43,150 bases of DNA, from the NCBI GenBank assembly GCA_020354125.1, contig CP070643.1, positions 2,993,873 to 3,037,022 of the forward strand, given 5' to 3'. Every line of letters begins with the position of its first letter. Within the stretch, counting starts at the first letter, position 1. This stretch comes from Betaproteobacteria bacterium (GTDB taxonomy: Bacteria > Pseudomonadota > Gammaproteobacteria > Burkholderiales > Eutrophovitaceae). Below the pieces are notes generated by a model, which was not told the DNA's origin, searched no databases, and saw nothing but the letters and a program-made list of their open reading frames with translations. Positions 34,863-43,150 of this stretch are shown here, in pieces. Both the position numbers and the translations under genes were made by a program.

Positions 34863-35024
34863 TCACGTTTGGACCCCGTTAGCCCGCCGAGTTATCCAAG
34901 TCTGTCCCTCTGCAGCCTCGAGTTCTTCAGCCAACGCGGAATATTCGCGGCAGCACAGCTCGTTGTGCTCTAAACGTTGCATCACATCTTCACCGATTGA
35001 CTTCTCGCGCGCTGACCGATGCAC
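34863..35024 (-). CDS. Possible 53-aa helical protein
   Basis: A frame from GTG at 35022-35024 to TGA at 34863-34865. It reads MHRSAREKSIGEDVMQRLEH, then NELCCREYSALAEELEA, then AEGQTWITRRANGVQT. It has a helix-rich, non-random look, and the frame is open a further dozen codons upstream without a better start. No ribosome site of note and no family recognised. Confidence 0.25.
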   Translation of the reverse strand: MHRSAREKSIGEDVMQRLEHNELCCREYSALAEELEAAEGQTWITRRANGVQT

Positions 35025-35309
35025 AACGATAGTCGTTGGGAATTCGACGGTATGCCTGTCACATAAGACATCTACTTACACGTTTAATGACTTTTGACGC
35101 CAGCATGCGTCAGAGCGAACAGGAATCGCGCCTACCAAATGTATTATACCCTGCTGTTTTATAGCACTTTTACGCGTTCTGGCATGGGCCGGAGATGAGG
35201 TGTTGGTGGCCGGCAGGTGACGCAAGATGCGTCAGCGCCGAAGGCATGAAAACTGCGAACGCTATGCCCAGTGAATGAACGGATGAATGTGAATAGCACC
35301 GGGAGAAGC

Positions 35310-35546
35310 ATGATGAATGACGTGTTCGCGGACAAAAGCCAAGCACTCGCCGAAGAGATGGGATGGACTACGCGCCGTGCCGAAGGTTATGTCGATGGCG
35401 AAGCCTACCGGCGGCGTGGACTTGAAATATCCGCCTACCACAAGATCGCATTGGACGAGTACGCACAAGGGTTCAGAACCGGTTACTACAAGGAAGCCCA
35501 CTCGCTTCCTTCAGACGACAGCGAGAAATCACCTGCCGCAGCATAA
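35310..35546 (+). CDS. GYxDG-family small protein, copy 4
   Basis: A 78-aa protein; a start at either of two adjacent ATGs (35310 or 35313) follows GGGAGAAG. Sequence: MMNDVFADKSQALAEEMGWT, then AEGYVDGEAYRRRGLEISAY, then DEYAQGFRTGYYKEAHS and a Ser/Asp/Pro-rich tail. It keeps the family spacing exactly and is the best-looking member. It lies alone, about 230 bp before the housekeeping-type amidohydrolase gene. Confidence 0.7.
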   Translation: MMNDVFADKSQALAEEMGWTTRRAEGYVDGEAYRRRGLEISAYHKIALDEYAQGFRTGYYKEAHSLPSDDSEKSPAAA

Positions 35547-35775
35547 CCAGCAACAACAAAATCGAGAGTATCGTCATGGTTTCCGGTGTGCCGACGGAAA
35601 CACGCCTTCCCCTTCCCTGGTTCGCTTAGCAATATAGCCAACAGCACAGGCAGACCAAGTCGAAGACCTGGTCGCTGCCCATTGTCGGAGTCGGTTCCTC
35701 AAATCAACGTTTAGCTGCTCTGGCCGCATTGGCGTGCAGTGCATAGAATCGCGTCAATCGGAGGACATAGGCGCG

Positions 35776-37020
35776 ATGTCGGAAAGACCAATCAAGGCAA
35801 ATAGTGAACGGTTATGGAAGCGGCTGATGGAGATGGCGCGCATCGGCGCCACACCGGCCGGTGGCTGCAATCGTCAGACGTTGACCGATGAAGACCGGCA
35901 AGGTCGACAACTATTCGAGTCCTGGTGCGAGGCTGCGGGCTGCAGCATTGAGCATGACCAGATGGGCAATATATTTGCGCGACGCCCAGGGGAGAATAAC
36001 GATCAGCCGCCGGTGCTGATCGGCTCTCACCTCGACACACAACCCACAGGCGGAAAGTTTGACGGCGTATACGGCGTACTTGCCGGGCTGGAAGTCGTCG
36101 AGTCGCTAAATGACAGGAATGTCAGCACCGCACATCCGATTGACATCGTTGTCTGGACCAACGAGGAAGGCGCGCGATTTTCTCCCGCCATGATCGGATC
36201 CGGCGTGTTTGCCGGCGAGTTCGATCTGGCCTATGGACTGTCAAGACGAGCCAAAGACGGGACGACAATTGGTCAAGAACTGCAGCGCATCGGGTATGCG
36301 GGCCCCCGACCATGTCGGCACTATCCAATCAAAGCGGCGTTCGAGGCACACATCGAACAAGGCCCGATACTGGAAGACAAAGGTGTACAGATCGGCATCG
36401 TCACCGGTGTCCAAGGCATGCGCTGGTACGACATCGAGCTGCACGGCGCGGCTGTCCACGCCGGCCCGACACCAATGACCAGCCGCCGCGATCCGGTGCG
36501 GGCAATGCATGCCATCCTGGCCGAACTGTATCGGCTCGCCGAGCAAACCGGACCGGCTGCCAGAGTGACGTTCGGTGATGTTCGCGTTGAACCTGGCTCG
36601 CGCAACACAGTGCCGGAAAAAATCGTCTTGACACTGGATCTGCGACACCCCGAAGAAGAAGTGCTTTCCAAAATGGAGCACAGGATAAGCGAGATTGTTG
36701 CCTCGGAATCGGCATCGGCCAACGTCGAAGGCATTGTGCACAACGAGTGGAAGTCAGCTGCAATCCAGTTCGACGAGGGGTGTATTCAGGCAGTCGCCGA
36801 TTCAGCCAGCGCGCTCGATTATCCGGCGATGCGAATCGTCTCCGGCGCCGGACACGACTCGGTCTACCTGTCGAAAGTCGCGCCAACGTCGATGATCTTT
36901 GTGCCCTGCAAGCAAGGTATCTCCCACAACGAGCGCGAATCGGCGAAGAAAGAAGACCTCGCCGCTGGTTGCGACGTGTTGCTCAATGCTGCTTTGAGTA
37001 TGGCGGGCCGTTTTGATTGA
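35776..37020 (+). CDS. M20-family Zn-dependent amidohydrolase (N-carbamoyl-amino-acid hydrolase / allantoate amidohydrolase type)
   Basis: 414 aa from the ATG at 35776 with GGAGG at about 35759. Metal-site motifs: GSHLDTQPTGGKFDGVYGVL, VWTNEEGARFSPAMIGSGVF, AAFEAHIEQGPILE and the late SGAGHDSVYLSK / GISHNERE. The pattern is that of the carbamoyl-amino-acid hydrolase branch (HyuC, AllC, beta-ureidopropionase), which cleaves an N-carbamoyl or ureido group and releases CO2 and ammonia. No hydantoin or allantoin genes are nearby, so the natural substrate cannot be told. First clearly chromosomal-type gene after the decayed region. Confidence 0.88.
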   Translation: MSERPIKANSERLWKRLMEMARIGATPAGGCNRQTLTDEDRQGRQLFESWCEAAGCSIEHDQMGNIFARRPGENNDQPPVLIGSHLDTQPTGGKFDGVYGVLAGLEVVESLNDRNVSTAHPIDIVVWTNEEGARFSPAMIGSGVFAGEFDLAYGLSRRAKDGTTIGQELQRIGYAGPRPCRHYPIKAAFEAHIEQGPILEDKGVQIGIVTGVQGMRWYDIELHGAAVHAGPTPMTSRRDPVRAMHAILAELYRLAEQTGPAARVTFGDVRVEPGSRNTVPEKIVLTLDLRHPEEEVLSKMEHRISEIVASESASANVEGIVHNEWKSAAIQFDEGCIQAVADSASALDYPAMRIVSGAGHDSVYLSKVAPTSMIFVPCKQGISHNERESAKKEDLAAGCDVLLNAALSMAGRFD

Positions 37021-37192
37021 AGCGGTATCGATTGAAACGGGGCTGACTGAAGCGGTGGGCCCTTTACACTGACGGCTCACGCAGCGCCAACCGACATAGA
37101 AATGACGTTGGCAATCGAAAACTTTTTGCCTGCAACAGCGTCGAACTCGCCTGAGCCAAGAGGCCGAAGGAACAACTGAAGGAGAACAACGC

Positions 37193-38095
37193 GTGAGCTA
37201 CCAGACCGCTGCCGAACCAACCTGCACTTCAGTCCCGGGGACCGTCGAGCTTGTCATCGAAGCGAAGGCCAAGGATCTGGGCGGTTTCAGCGTACGCCGG
37301 GTACTCCCATCATCGCGGCGGCGCATGGTCGGGCCATTCATATTCTTTGATCATATGGGACCAGCCGAATTTCCACCCGGGCAAGGCATCCAGGTGCGGC
37401 CCCATCCGCACATCGGGTTGGCTACCGTGACCTATTTGTTCGAGGGCGAGATCATGCATCGCGACAGCCTCGGCTTCGTCCAGCCGATACAAGCCGGCGC
37501 CGTCAACCTGATGACGGCCGGACGTGGCATCGTTCACTCGGAGCGTGCCGGTTCCGACCTCGAGAGAATGTCGCGCCTGCATGGCATTCAGTCGTGGATG
37601 GCATTGCCGACAGATCTGGAAGAAACCGGGCCGGACTTTGTGCACTATCCCGCGCAAGACCTGCCCCAGCTGGAGCAAGATGGCTTGCAAGTGCGCGTCA
37701 TTATCGGCGAGGCCTACGGCGTGCGTTCGCCAGTCAAGTCTTATTCACCGATGCTCTATCTGGAATGCCGGGCAAATCAGGGTTCAACATTGACCCTGCC
37801 GGAGATTTACGACGAGCAAGCCATTTATGTCGTTTCCGGCGACGTCGGCATCGGTGAGCAAAAGTTGGGCAGTGGCGTGATGGCAGTGGTAGCGCCTGGC
37901 GAACCGGCAGAGGTCACGGCAAACGCAGACAGCCGCATCATGGTCATAGGAGGCGCACCGCTTGGCCCACGGCATATCTGGTGGAATTTTGTTTCCAGCT
38001 CCCGCGAGCGTATCGAACAGGCCAAGGTCGATTGGCAACAGAGCCGGTTCACAACGGTGCCCGGCGACGACGAGTTCATTCCCTTGCCAGACTAG
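37193..38095 (+). CDS. Pirin-family protein
   Basis: 300 aa from a GTG at 37193 preceded by AAGGAGAA. Two cupin domains: the first carries the metal site around RPHPHIGLATVTYLFEGEIM, HRDSLG and GRGIVHSER (three His and a Glu), and the second is degenerate (ESPMLYLECRA-type start, AIYVVSGDVGIGEQKLGSG). Bacterial pirins such as YhhW are quercetin dioxygenase-like or interact with other proteins; the role here is unknown. FIFFDHMGPAEFPPGQGIQV is the family signature. Transcribed after the amidohydrolase with a 172-bp gap, so co-transcription is uncertain. Confidence 0.9.
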   Translation: MSYQTAAEPTCTSVPGTVELVIEAKAKDLGGFSVRRVLPSSRRRMVGPFIFFDHMGPAEFPPGQGIQVRPHPHIGLATVTYLFEGEIMHRDSLGFVQPIQAGAVNLMTAGRGIVHSERAGSDLERMSRLHGIQSWMALPTDLEETGPDFVHYPAQDLPQLEQDGLQVRVIIGEAYGVRSPVKSYSPMLYLECRANQGSTLTLPEIYDEQAIYVVSGDVGIGEQKLGSGVMAVVAPGEPAEVTANADSRIMVIGGAPLGPRHIWWNFVSSSRERIEQAKVDWQQSRFTTVPGDDEFIPLPD

Positions 38096-38359
38096 TTTGC
38101 CTGCGCAGCCTTCTGTGCGTGGAAACCTGAGACGCCGATTCTTTTCAAACCCGATGTCATGTTGCGCACTGAATTGACGGCGGCGATCACGCGCAAGAAT
38201 GCTTGCGACGTTTGATGTTTTGAGTGCAATAACTTCGTCATGAAAGCAAGTATGAGTTACACTATCTTCGCTTTTATGTTGCGGTCCGTGGCTTTGCTTG
38301 AAACATCTTTCACGCAAGACCGCTTTCGAATTCGATTTTTTCTCTGATTGGGGACCCTA

Positions 38360-38884
38360 ATGGCTGTTACTGCTGCAAGGAAATCCGGAACGTTTGCAAA
38401 ATGGAGAGCAATGGCGGCGAAGGACATCGCTTCGCTGAAATCCAACCACAAAAAAGAGATTGCTGCATTAAAGAAGAGACTAGCGGCGACGAAGAAGACT
38501 CTGGATGACACCAGAAAGAAGCTGCAATCGGTGGCGAAGAGCGCTACCGCAGATGCCGCAAAGTTACGGAAGCAGGCTGCGGCACAGAATAAAAAGGCCG
38601 CGGCGGAGCTGCGTAAGCTGAAGAGCCAGGCGACCAAGCAGTTTTCAAAGCTGATGAAGCAGGCCAAGACTGAAGTCAATCGCGTAAAGAAACAGGCAGC
38701 GTCAGTAAAGAAGGCTGCACCGAAGAAAAAGGCACCGAAGAAAAAGGCAGCGAAGAAGAAGGCGGCGAAAAAGAGAACTGCAACAAGGAAGACTGCCGCC
38801 AGGAAAGCGCCGGCACGAAAGACTGCGGCACGGAAAAAAACGGTCAGGAAGAAGGCCGCAAAGAAAACCACCCGATCGCGCTAA
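38360..38884 (+). CDS. Histone H1-like Lys/Ala-rich DNA-binding protein
   Basis: 174 aa from the ATG at 38360. The N-terminal half is a predicted coiled coil (KKEIAALKKRLAATKKTLDD, KKLQSVAKSATADAAKLRKQ). The C-terminal 60 residues are tandem KKA / RKTAA repeats (KKKAPKKKAAKKKAAKKR) like the tails of AlgP and bacterial H1 homologues, which bind DNA without sequence preference. The repeats in the DNA (AAGAAGAAGGC-like) are prone to length change. It is followed directly by a strong terminator and appears monocistronic. Confidence 0.8.
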   Translation: MAVTAARKSGTFAKWRAMAAKDIASLKSNHKKEIAALKKRLAATKKTLDDTRKKLQSVAKSATADAAKLRKQAAAQNKKAAAELRKLKSQATKQFSKLMKQAKTEVNRVKKQAASVKKAAPKKKAPKKKAAKKKAAKKRTATRKTAARKAPARKTAARKKTVRKKAAKKTTRSR

Positions 38885-38908
38885 CGCGCCGGATCCCATG
38901 TCGCTCCG

Positions 38909-38941
38909 ACCGCCGGGCCGAAGCGCCCGGCGGTCTTTTTT
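38909..38941 (+). terminator. Rho-independent terminator of the H1-like gene
   Basis: A perfect 10-bp GC-rich stem (ACCGCCGGGC 38909-38918, GCCCGGCGGT 38925-38934) is followed by CTTTTTT. Confidence 0.92.
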
Positions 38942-38942
38942 C

Positions 38943-39200
38943 TCAATCGTCACCTGTTGCTGGATGCCCTGCTCCAATGACCTGGTGCAACAGCTTCCAA
39001 ACATTGTTCATTGAGCCACCAAGACCACCCTCTGGCTCTGAATAGTTCGCCTTAGGCAAGCAGCGCAACACTCCTTCACCACCATGGGGCACTGACACCC
39101 CTTTACATCTGCCTACCAGACATCCGGCACCGGCCTCAGGAAAATTGATCAACGCTGAAATGGATGCTTCAATTGCATAGTGAGCGAGCAAAGCATTCAC
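38943..39200 (-). CDS. Possible 85-aa protein, unrecognised
   Basis: An open frame on the - strand from GTG at 39198-39200 with a short AAGG upstream, ending right at the terminator. The peptide is Gly-rich with three cysteines (FPEAGAGCLVGRCKGVSVPH, GGEGVLRCLPKANYSEPEGG). No recognisable fold or signal. It fills an otherwise gene-free 350-bp interval and may be real, but the evidence is thin. Confidence 0.25.
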   Translation of the reverse strand: MNALLAHYAIEASISALINFPEAGAGCLVGRCKGVSVPHGGEGVLRCLPKANYSEPEGGLGGSMNNVWKLLHQVIGAGHPATGDD

Positions 39201-39223
39201 TCGCCTTGCAATTGATTCTCAAT

Positions 39224-39249
39224 AAGTATTAGGGCGCAGCAAGTATTAG
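39224..39249. repeat. 9-bp direct repeat, 17-bp period
   Basis: AAGTATTAG occurs at 39224-39232 and again at 39241-39249, just upstream of the EcsC-family gene. It could be a regulator site or a chance duplication. Confidence 0.3.
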
Positions 39250-39293
39250 TGCTCGGCGATTCAAACAGGAATAGGCCCGAACAGGAACCACCG

Positions 39294-40124
39294 GTGCCGA
39301 CCAAAACGATCAACACCAGGATCAAACCGCGGAATATCGTGCCCATTGTGGATGCGCACGATCAGGGGCTGATTCGGGACGCTGCCGAGCACCTCGAGCA
39401 TCCCAGCCTTGCGGCGCGCCTGAGCAACGCGATCGGCACGCCACTCGAAGTGGCATTCGAGTTGATGCCCCACCGCTGGCAGACCCGCCTCAACCGTGTC
39501 GTTCGCGCCGCTGCACACAAGTCGCTCCAAGCGGCCATCGCAGGGATATATCGGTCAAAGGAAGTCAGCGGCGACGCGCACCACAAGACACTGGTCGGAC
39601 TGTCCGGCGCTGTTGGCGGCTTCTTCGGCTTGCCCGGACTGCTCGTTGAACTGCCAATTACGACTACGCTGATGCTGCGCTCTATCGCCGATATTGCCCG
39701 CAGTGAGGGTGAAGATTTGAGTCATGCCGAGGCCCGCCGCGAGTGTCTGTCGGTTTTCGCGCTCGGCGGTCGCACCGAACACGATGACGCCGTCGAGACG
39801 GGGTATTACGGCGTGCGCGCAGCGCTCGCCATGACACTTTCCAGTGCCGCCTCTTCGATTCATCGCCACGGGCTGCAGGGAACCGGCGCGCCGGTCGCGG
39901 CCAAGTTGATATCAGCCGTTGCCTCGCGTTTCGGTTTGCCGGTGTCGCAAAAAGCAGCCGCTCAGGCCATGCCTTACATCGGGGCGGCCGCCGGTGCGCT
40001 GGTAAACACGGTATTCGTGCATCACTTTCAGACGGTCGGGCGCAGCCATTTCTTATTGCGCCGACTCGAGCGCAAGTACGGTGTCAACGTAGTCGAAGCC
40101 GAATACGAGCGCGTCCGAACCTGA
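39294..40124 (+). CDS. EcsC-family protein
   Basis: About 276 aa from a GTG at 39294, preferred because AGGAACC lies just before it; an in-frame GTG at 39249 has no ribosome site. The central part has the EcsC pattern of amphipathic / hydrophobic helices: SGAVGGFFGLPGLLVELPIT, TTLMLRSIADIARSEGEDLS, then RRECLSVFALGGR. The final stretch includes KAAAQAMPYIGAAAGALVNT and FQTVGRSHFLLRRLERKYG. The family is named after Bacillus EcsC, whose function is not settled. Likely peripheral membrane. Transcribed alone. Confidence 0.85.
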   Translation: MPTKTINTRIKPRNIVPIVDAHDQGLIRDAAEHLEHPSLAARLSNAIGTPLEVAFELMPHRWQTRLNRVVRAAAHKSLQAAIAGIYRSKEVSGDAHHKTLVGLSGAVGGFFGLPGLLVELPITTTLMLRSIADIARSEGEDLSHAEARRECLSVFALGGRTEHDDAVETGYYGVRAALAMTLSSAASSIHRHGLQGTGAPVAAKLISAVASRFGLPVSQKAAAQAMPYIGAAAGALVNTVFVHHFQTVGRSHFLLRRLERKYGVNVVEAEYERVRT

Positions 40125-40354
40125 GTTCCTAACCGCAACAGCATGACGAATCTGAGCCAGGGCCATTTGCACCCCCCGATCCCGACGTCGATGCGGCGCG
40201 ATTCGAAGTGATTCACGCAACAATGCCGGGTCTTATTCGGTATCGTTGTAGCGAGCTGCGCCGCAAGGCGAGGCTGGTGTCGCACTGGCATTCTCGCAAC
40301 AATCACCACTCGGGCAACCATAAAAGTCTATTTTGATTAACTTATTGGTGACAA

Positions 40355-40696
40355 ATGGATCTCGAAAAACAAGTCAAACTGGTTTACTGGCTGCCGGGAC
40401 GCGTTTGCCTGCGATTGGGGCTGCTGGATGACAAGCCACAAGTGGCGGAGGAATTACGCGAAGCATTGGAAGAGGTGCCGGGCATCAACTCAGTCAAGGT
40501 TGTTCCCGACAAAGCCCGGGTGGTGGTGCGCTTCGACAGGAAGAAGGCAAGCGGGCCCAAAGCGTCCGCCGCAATGCGCGACGTTCTTTTGCGCTTCTAC
40601 CCGGACATCAATGCCGACGAGGCGCACAAGCTGGCGAAACGCTACTTTCCCAAGCTCGAAAAGGCACAAGTCGACGAGTGGTTGCACAAGGCGTGA
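40355..40696 (+). CDS. Heavy-metal-associated (HMA)-fold protein without a CxxC site
   Basis: A 113-aa protein. The first about 65 residues follow the HMA / ferredoxin-like fold (VYWLPGRVCLRLGLLDDKPQ, then LEEVPGINSVKVVPDKARVV, VRF). The metal-binding GMxCxxC loop is replaced by LPGRVCLRL, as in the 'HMA_2' group linked to P-type ATPases. The rest is a charged helical tail (FYPDINADEAHKLAKRYFPK). It has no transporter gene nearby, so a structural or regulatory role is more likely than metal transfer. Confidence 0.65.
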   Translation: MDLEKQVKLVYWLPGRVCLRLGLLDDKPQVAEELREALEEVPGINSVKVVPDKARVVVRFDRKKASGPKASAAMRDVLLRFYPDINADEAHKLAKRYFPKLEKAQVDEWLHKA

Positions 40697-40816
40697 TATC
40701 GCTGAAACAAGCCTTGCGTCGTAACTAAGACTTGTCCTGTAACCAAACGACAATTCCTGCCGACGCAAGCGACTCACAGCAATAGAAAGCCGAAATGCCG
40801 AGCCCGCCTTAGGCGG

Positions 40817-41695
40817 TCAACCGAAGCGGCCGGTGATGTAGTCCTCAGTCAGCTGATGACCGGGGCGGATGAAGAGCTCGTTCGTCTCGCCGACTTCGAT
40901 GAGATCGCCGAGGTGAAAGAACGCCGTACGGTTCGATACCCGTGCCGCCTGCTGCATCGAGTGGGTGACGATGCAAATCGTGAACCTTTCACGCAGTTCG
41001 ACCATCAGGTTCTCGATCACCGCTGTTGCAATCGGATCCAGGGCGGAACACGGTTCGTCCATCAGGATAACCTCAGGCTGTACGGCGATTGCACGGGCGA
41101 TGCACAGGCGCTGTTGCTGCCCGCCTGACAGACCCGTCCCGGGTTGGTCGAGACGCTCTTTGACCTCATCCCAAAGGCCTGCCCTTACCAGGCTGGTTTC
41201 GACAACTTCGTCGAGTTCGGACTTGTTGGCCGTCAGCCCGTGTATCCGCGGGCCAAAAGCAACATTCTCATAGATGCTCTTGGGGAACGGATTAGGCTTC
41301 TGGAACACCATGCCCATTCGCGCCCGCAGCGGCACCACGTCAACCTCCGGCGAATTGACATTTTGATTGTCAACGATGATCTCGCCTTCGACACGACAGC
41401 TCGGAATGGTGTCGTTCATGCGGTTCATGCAGCGCAGAAAAGTCGTCTTGCCGCAGCCCGACGGTCCAATCAGCGCCAGGATTTCATTGTTCCCAACATC
41501 TAGATTGATATTGTGGATGGCATGGTTGTCGCCGTAGTAGACGTTCAGGTTGTTACAGCGGATACGGGGATTATCGACCCGCGTATTGCCAACCGTTTCT
41601 CTGTGTTCGCGCGGGACCGTGGGAGCACGTCCGTTTTCTTGTTCGATTCTCATTGTTACATTTGGCGTGGCGACTCTTGCTTCGGATTCGTACAT
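40817..41695 (-). CDS. pstB: Phosphate ABC transporter ATP-binding protein
   Basis: 292 aa; a shorter start at MRIEQENGR (about 41653) is possible, since the first 40 residues are not conserved. Walker [11 protein letters not shown]-loop [20 protein letters not shown], signature LSGGQQQR, Walker B VILMDEP and H-loop VTHSMQQA are all typical of PstB. It energises the PstSCAB high-affinity phosphate importer at the inner membrane. It follows pstA on the same strand with a 21-bp gap. No phoU is seen next to it. Confidence 0.96.
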   Translation of the reverse strand: MYESEARVATPNVTMRIEQENGRAPTVPREHRETVGNTRVDNPRIRCNNLNVYYGDNHAIHNINLDVGNNEILALIGPSGCGKTTFLRCMNRMNDTIPSCRVEGEIIVDNQNVNSPEVDVVPLRARMGMVFQKPNPFPKSIYENVAFGPRIHGLTANKSELDEVVETSLVRAGLWDEVKERLDQPGTGLSGGQQQRLCIARAIAVQPEVILMDEPCSALDPIATAVIENLMVELRERFTICIVTHSMQQAARVSNRTAFFHLGDLIEVGETNELFIRPGHQLTEDYITGRFG

Positions 41696-41716
41696 TCAAG
41701 CTCCAGTATAAGCGCA

Positions 41717-43024
41717 TTACCAACGGCGTTCGAAGCGCTTCCTGAGTACGACCGCCAAAGCATTCATAGCGATCAGGAAACACAGTAGAACCAGGGTCGC
41801 AGCAGAAGTGCGTTCGACAAAGGCGCGTTCCGGACTGTCAGCCCACAAATAAATCTGCACCGGCAATGCGGTCGACGGATCGAGAATGCCTTGCGGAATG
41901 TCGACAATGAAGGCGACCATGCCAATCATCAACAAAGGTGCCGTCTCGCCCAGAGCGCGGGCCATACCGATGATAGCGCCGGTAAGCATGCCTGGCATGG
42001 CAAGCGGTAATACATGAAGGACAACAGTCTGCAGTTGCGATGCCCCAACACCGAGGGCTGCCTCGCGGATTGACGGAGGCACCGCTTTTAGCGTGGCGCG
42101 GCTAGCAATGATGATCGTCGGCAACGTCATCAAAGTCAGCACAAGGCCACCTACCAGTGGAACAGATCGCGGTAAGCCAAAGAAATTGATGAACACGGCA
42201 AGGCCCAACAGGCCGAACACGATCGACGGCACTGCCGCAAGATTGTTGATGTTGACCTCGATGACATCGGTCAAACGATTCTGCGGGGCAAACTCCTCCA
42301 GATAAACCGCTGCCGCCACACCCAATGGGAACGACAGCAAAAGCGTCACCAGCATGGTGTAGAAGGAACCCACCACCGCTCCGCGGATTCCTGCGCTCTC
42401 CGGTTCTCTCGAATCGCCCTTGGTGAAGAAGTCGGTGTTGAAACGCTTTGCCAGCCGGTCCTGACTCTCAAGTTGATCAATCCAGGCCAGTTGTTGATCA
42501 CTTAACCGGCGCCCTTCCTCGGGTGCTTGCCTGTCGATATTGCCCTTCATCAGCATATCGACGTCATCGTCGGCCGGGACCCACACTGTAATCGTCTCAC
42601 CAACGAGGTCAGGATCGGCCATCACGGTTGCGCGAAGGTCGTAGGTTGCCCCGCGCCCGACCAGGGAGTTCAAAGCCCTTCGATCGCGCCTCGATTCCAC
42701 GCTGGGAAACAGATCGCGAAGGCTCGACCTGACGATGGATGCGTAGTTAGCACCTGAAAGGACGTCGAGGTCGCGCGTTCCCTCCGGGTCGACTATCTCC
42801 GGATCGATGTAGAGGTCGAGCTTGACCTGGGTTTGCGCAAACGCCGTGTAAGCGTTACCGACAATGGTGATAAACAGAATGGCGAGGAACACCAGGCCGA
42901 GGGCGATCGCGACGATCCCGTAAATCTTGAAGCGACTCTCGGCGGCTTTGCGTTTGGCGAGACCGGCCTCGATCATTTCAATCGGCTTGCGGGCGCGTGG
43001 GTCAGGTAACTTGGCGGCTTGCAT
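41717..43024 (-). CDS. pstA: Phosphate ABC transporter permease, long-form PstA
   Basis: 435 aa, about 140 residues longer than E. coli PstA because of an N-terminal cytoplasmic/TM1 segment and a large periplasmic insertion (about 70-215). The C-terminal half has the permease core: GSFYTMLVTLLLSFPLGVAA, AVYLEEFAPQ, VNINNLAAVPSIVFGLLGLA, the EAA-loop-like REAALGVGASQLQTVVLHVL, and GMARALGETAPLLMIG. Long PstA forms are familiar in Pseudomonas-like and many beta-/gammaproteobacterial pst operons. It lies between pstC and pstB. Confidence 0.94.
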   Translation of the reverse strand: MQAAKLPDPRARKPIEMIEAGLAKRKAAESRFKIYGIVAIALGLVFLAILFITIVGNAYTAFAQTQVKLDLYIDPEIVDPEGTRDLDVLSGANYASIVRSSLRDLFPSVESRRDRRALNSLVGRGATYDLRATVMADPDLVGETITVWVPADDDVDMLMKGNIDRQAPEEGRRLSDQQLAWIDQLESQDRLAKRFNTDFFTKGDSREPESAGIRGAVVGSFYTMLVTLLLSFPLGVAAAVYLEEFAPQNRLTDVIEVNINNLAAVPSIVFGLLGLAVFINFFGLPRSVPLVGGLVLTLMTLPTIIIASRATLKAVPPSIREAALGVGASQLQTVVLHVLPLAMPGMLTGAIIGMARALGETAPLLMIGMVAFIVDIPQGILDPSTALPVQIYLWADSPERAFVERTSAATLVLLCFLIAMNALAVVLRKRFERRW

Positions 43025-43030
43025 GTCGGT

Positions 43031-43150
43031 CTACTCGTACTGCTCCCTGTACTTGCGCACAATGTACAGAGCAATAATGTTGAGAAACAGAGTCACCACG
43101 AACAGCACTAGCCCCAGCGCGAAAGCAGCCAGTGTTTTGGGGGAATCGAA
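43031..43150 (-). CDS. pstC: Phosphate ABC transporter permease PstC, C-terminal end (partial)
   Basis: The last 39 codons, read from the right edge, are FDSPKTLAAFALGLVLFVVT followed by a final helix LFLNIIALYIVRKYREQYE and TAG at 43031-43033. A closing transmembrane helix with an IVRKYREQYE tail fits PstC. It is 6 bp from the pstA start, so the operon runs pstC-pstA-pstB. Confidence 0.85.
   Translation of the reverse strand, partial: FDSPKTLAAFALGLVLFVVTLFLNIIALYIVRKYREQYE

Overview
The window looks like a chromosomal segment of a proteobacterium, most likely a betaproteobacterium. The basis is the gene order dapD-pilU-dapE-prmB, the recR-ybaB-dnaX-ffs block, a class I fumarase and a long-form PstA; the taxon is an inference, not a measurement. 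Housekeeping genes fill 1-11.7 kb and 35.8-43.15 kb. Between them lies about 24 kb of accessory DNA that starts immediately downstream of a tRNA-Ser gene.

1-11.7 kb: the end of dapD, a PilU-type ATPase, dapE and prmB on the + strand; then rluB, recR, ybaB, dnaX, the small SRP RNA gene and fumarase on the - strand; then acs on the + strand. A tRNA-Ser(GGA) gene follows at 11598-11689. It is preceded by a detached copy of its own 5' half. It is followed by a terminator, a 234-bp array of nine hairpins and a 14-bp copy of its own 3' end.

12.7-25 kb: a complete molybdoenzyme respiratory locus. On the - strand are a PhnD-like periplasmic binding protein, a sensor kinase and a sigma-54 response regulator (an X-S-R module, as in arx and ttr loci). 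Divergently on the + strand are a four-cluster Fe-S subunit, an NrfD-type membrane subunit, a Tat-exported bis-MGD catalytic subunit, a TorD-like chaperone, a DUF309-like protein, a degenerate HisF-like protein, a periplasmic rhodanese-fold protein without the catalytic cysteine, a multi-cluster ferredoxin and an unknown 133-aa protein. Two similar 16-bp inverted repeats and a -24/-12 element lie between the two arms, so the cluster is probably switched on by its own regulator. The catalytic subunit belongs near ArxA/ArrA/TtrA/SrdA, but its substrate cannot be read from the sequence. It has Asp where the third cysteine of the N-terminal [4Fe-4S] motif should be.

25-35.7 kb: a gene-poor, visibly decaying stretch. 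It begins with a truncated IS3-family element and holds mostly small, exported or unrecognised proteins. These include a Cys-rich secreted protein with four C-x10-C modules, two Rap1a/Tai-like periplasmic proteins, two lipoprotein-type genes, an outer-membrane barrel, a sugar-dehydrogenase gene broken by one stop codon, and a dispersed family of about 75-aa proteins with an exactly spaced motif (GYxDG-x6-G-x11-D[ED]Y-x2-GF-x2-GYY). That family has three intact copies, one frameshifted copy and one possible relic.

35.8-43.15 kb: an M20-family amidohydrolase, a pirin, a histone H1-like Lys/Ala-rich protein with a strong terminator, an EcsC-family protein, a degenerate HMA-domain protein and, on the - strand, the pstC-pstA-pstB end of a phosphate transport operon.
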